Origin: Dendrolimus kikuchii
Taxonomy: Eukaryota > Arthropoda > Insecta > Lepidoptera > Lasiocampidae
NCBI GenBank assembly: GCA_019925095.2
Contig: CM034405.1
Coordinates: 11,743,401 to 11,807,400, forward strand
Direction: 5' to 3'
DNA: 64,000 nucleotides
This document shows positions 63,635 to 64,000 of the stretch, in pieces. The translations under genes and the position numbers were made by a program. Under the pieces are notes generated by a model. The model made no database searches. It was not told the DNA's origin and worked only from the letters and a program-made list of their open reading frames with translations. How positions within the stretch are numbered: position 1 is the stretch's first letter; each line of letters begins with the position of its first letter.

Positions 63635-63881
63635 CAAATAATTTGGTATATCTTTTTGTTTTAATTCTGTGGTAGTACACAATACATACACAATTAATAT
63701 TTTTGTTTGTTCAGGTCACCATAATTTGTGTACGTCGTGATAACGCACCCAGGACCGTTAAAGATGTTTAATTACATATTAAAATAACTATTAACTAGCT
63801 ATAAACAAAGCCGCTCCTTCCCGTGGGTTTACAGGGGTGCAATTATGTTGAGCATAATTTTGTGTATATTATATAAGTTTA

Positions 63882-64000
63882 AGCCGTGGGTGGTAGCTTA
63901 GTGGTAAGCGCACTTGAGTCCTAAACTGAAAGAGCGCTGGTTCGAATCCTGTTCAGAAAGCATGATACAAGGACCACGTGGTAAAGTGTACGAAGACATA
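63882..64000 (+). mobile_element. tRNA-derived SINE, cut by the window end
   Basis: AGCCGTGGGTGGTAGCTTAG holds an A box (TAGCTTAGTGG, 63894-63904) and GGTTCGAATCC (63939-63949) a perfect B box, 34 bp apart. The acceptor stem does not pair, and 3' CCA-side sequence runs on into unrelated bases, so a SINE head or tRNA pseudogene is more likely than a functional tRNA. It differs from the SINE at 46784. Confidence 0.65.

Noticed and set aside
63882..63960. Functional tRNA gene
   Set aside because: A and B boxes are good, but the acceptor stem does not pair and the sequence runs on as a repeat; a SINE head fits better.

Overview
The window looks like intergenic or intronic DNA from a lepidopteran (moth or butterfly) nuclear genome. 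It is AT-rich with TA microsatellites. It is filled with repeat types I associate with Lepidoptera: non-LTR retrotransposon 3' ends with short tandem tails, tRNA-derived SINEs, Helitron-like elements ending in CTAG, PIF/Harbinger-type MITEs and a mariner. I found no host protein-coding gene, rRNA or functional tRNA that I can defend. Every recognisable coding stretch belongs to a mobile element, and nearly all are broken. Family assignments come from motif recognition by eye; no search was run.

Layout. 1-3.1 kb: no recognised feature. 3.1-9.6 kb: LINE fragments, one inserted into a DDE transposase remnant, a 167-bp tandem repeat and assorted tails. 9.6-11.2 kb: a mariner with one frameshift, beside a Helitron-like repeat. 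11.2-17.5 kb: microsatellites, LINE tails with target-site duplications (TSDs) and tRNA-derived SINEs. 17.7-18.8 kb: a TTA-flanked MITE and an A/C-rich retroposed insert with a 16-bp TSD. 21.3-21.9 kb: a local direct duplication, one copy split by a LINE insertion. 24.1-25.0 kb: an internally deleted PIF/Harbinger transposon with a transposase first exon and a splice donor. 26.5-28.3 kb: a nine-copy 129-bp minisatellite next to a 549-bp long-TIR element. 29-38 kb: Helitron-like repeats, six copies of a ~310-bp poly(A) repeat and several LINE C-termini. 39.35-42.03 kb: a decayed element with similar inverted ends, a YqaJ-type nuclease remnant on + and a THAP-domain remnant on -. 43-54 kb: more Helitron-like, LINE and SINE copies and an inverted-end repeat with a GC-rich cargo. 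54-64 kb: MITEs, a 392-bp solo LTR with ATAT TSD, a longer LINE copy with TSD, and a tRNA-derived SINE cut by the window end.

Relationships. Two LINE copies carry both coding sequence and a 3' tail, and so link many orphan tails to parents. The copy at 47930-48362 explains the tails ending in AATAAAG plus ATTCT units. The copy at 51286-52030 runs into the same 3' segment that ends the ~310-bp poly(A) repeats. Five copies of one LINE with an (ATGT)n tail all have visible 10-14 bp TSDs. The window is best read as a stack of nested insertions rather than as a cooperating gene set.
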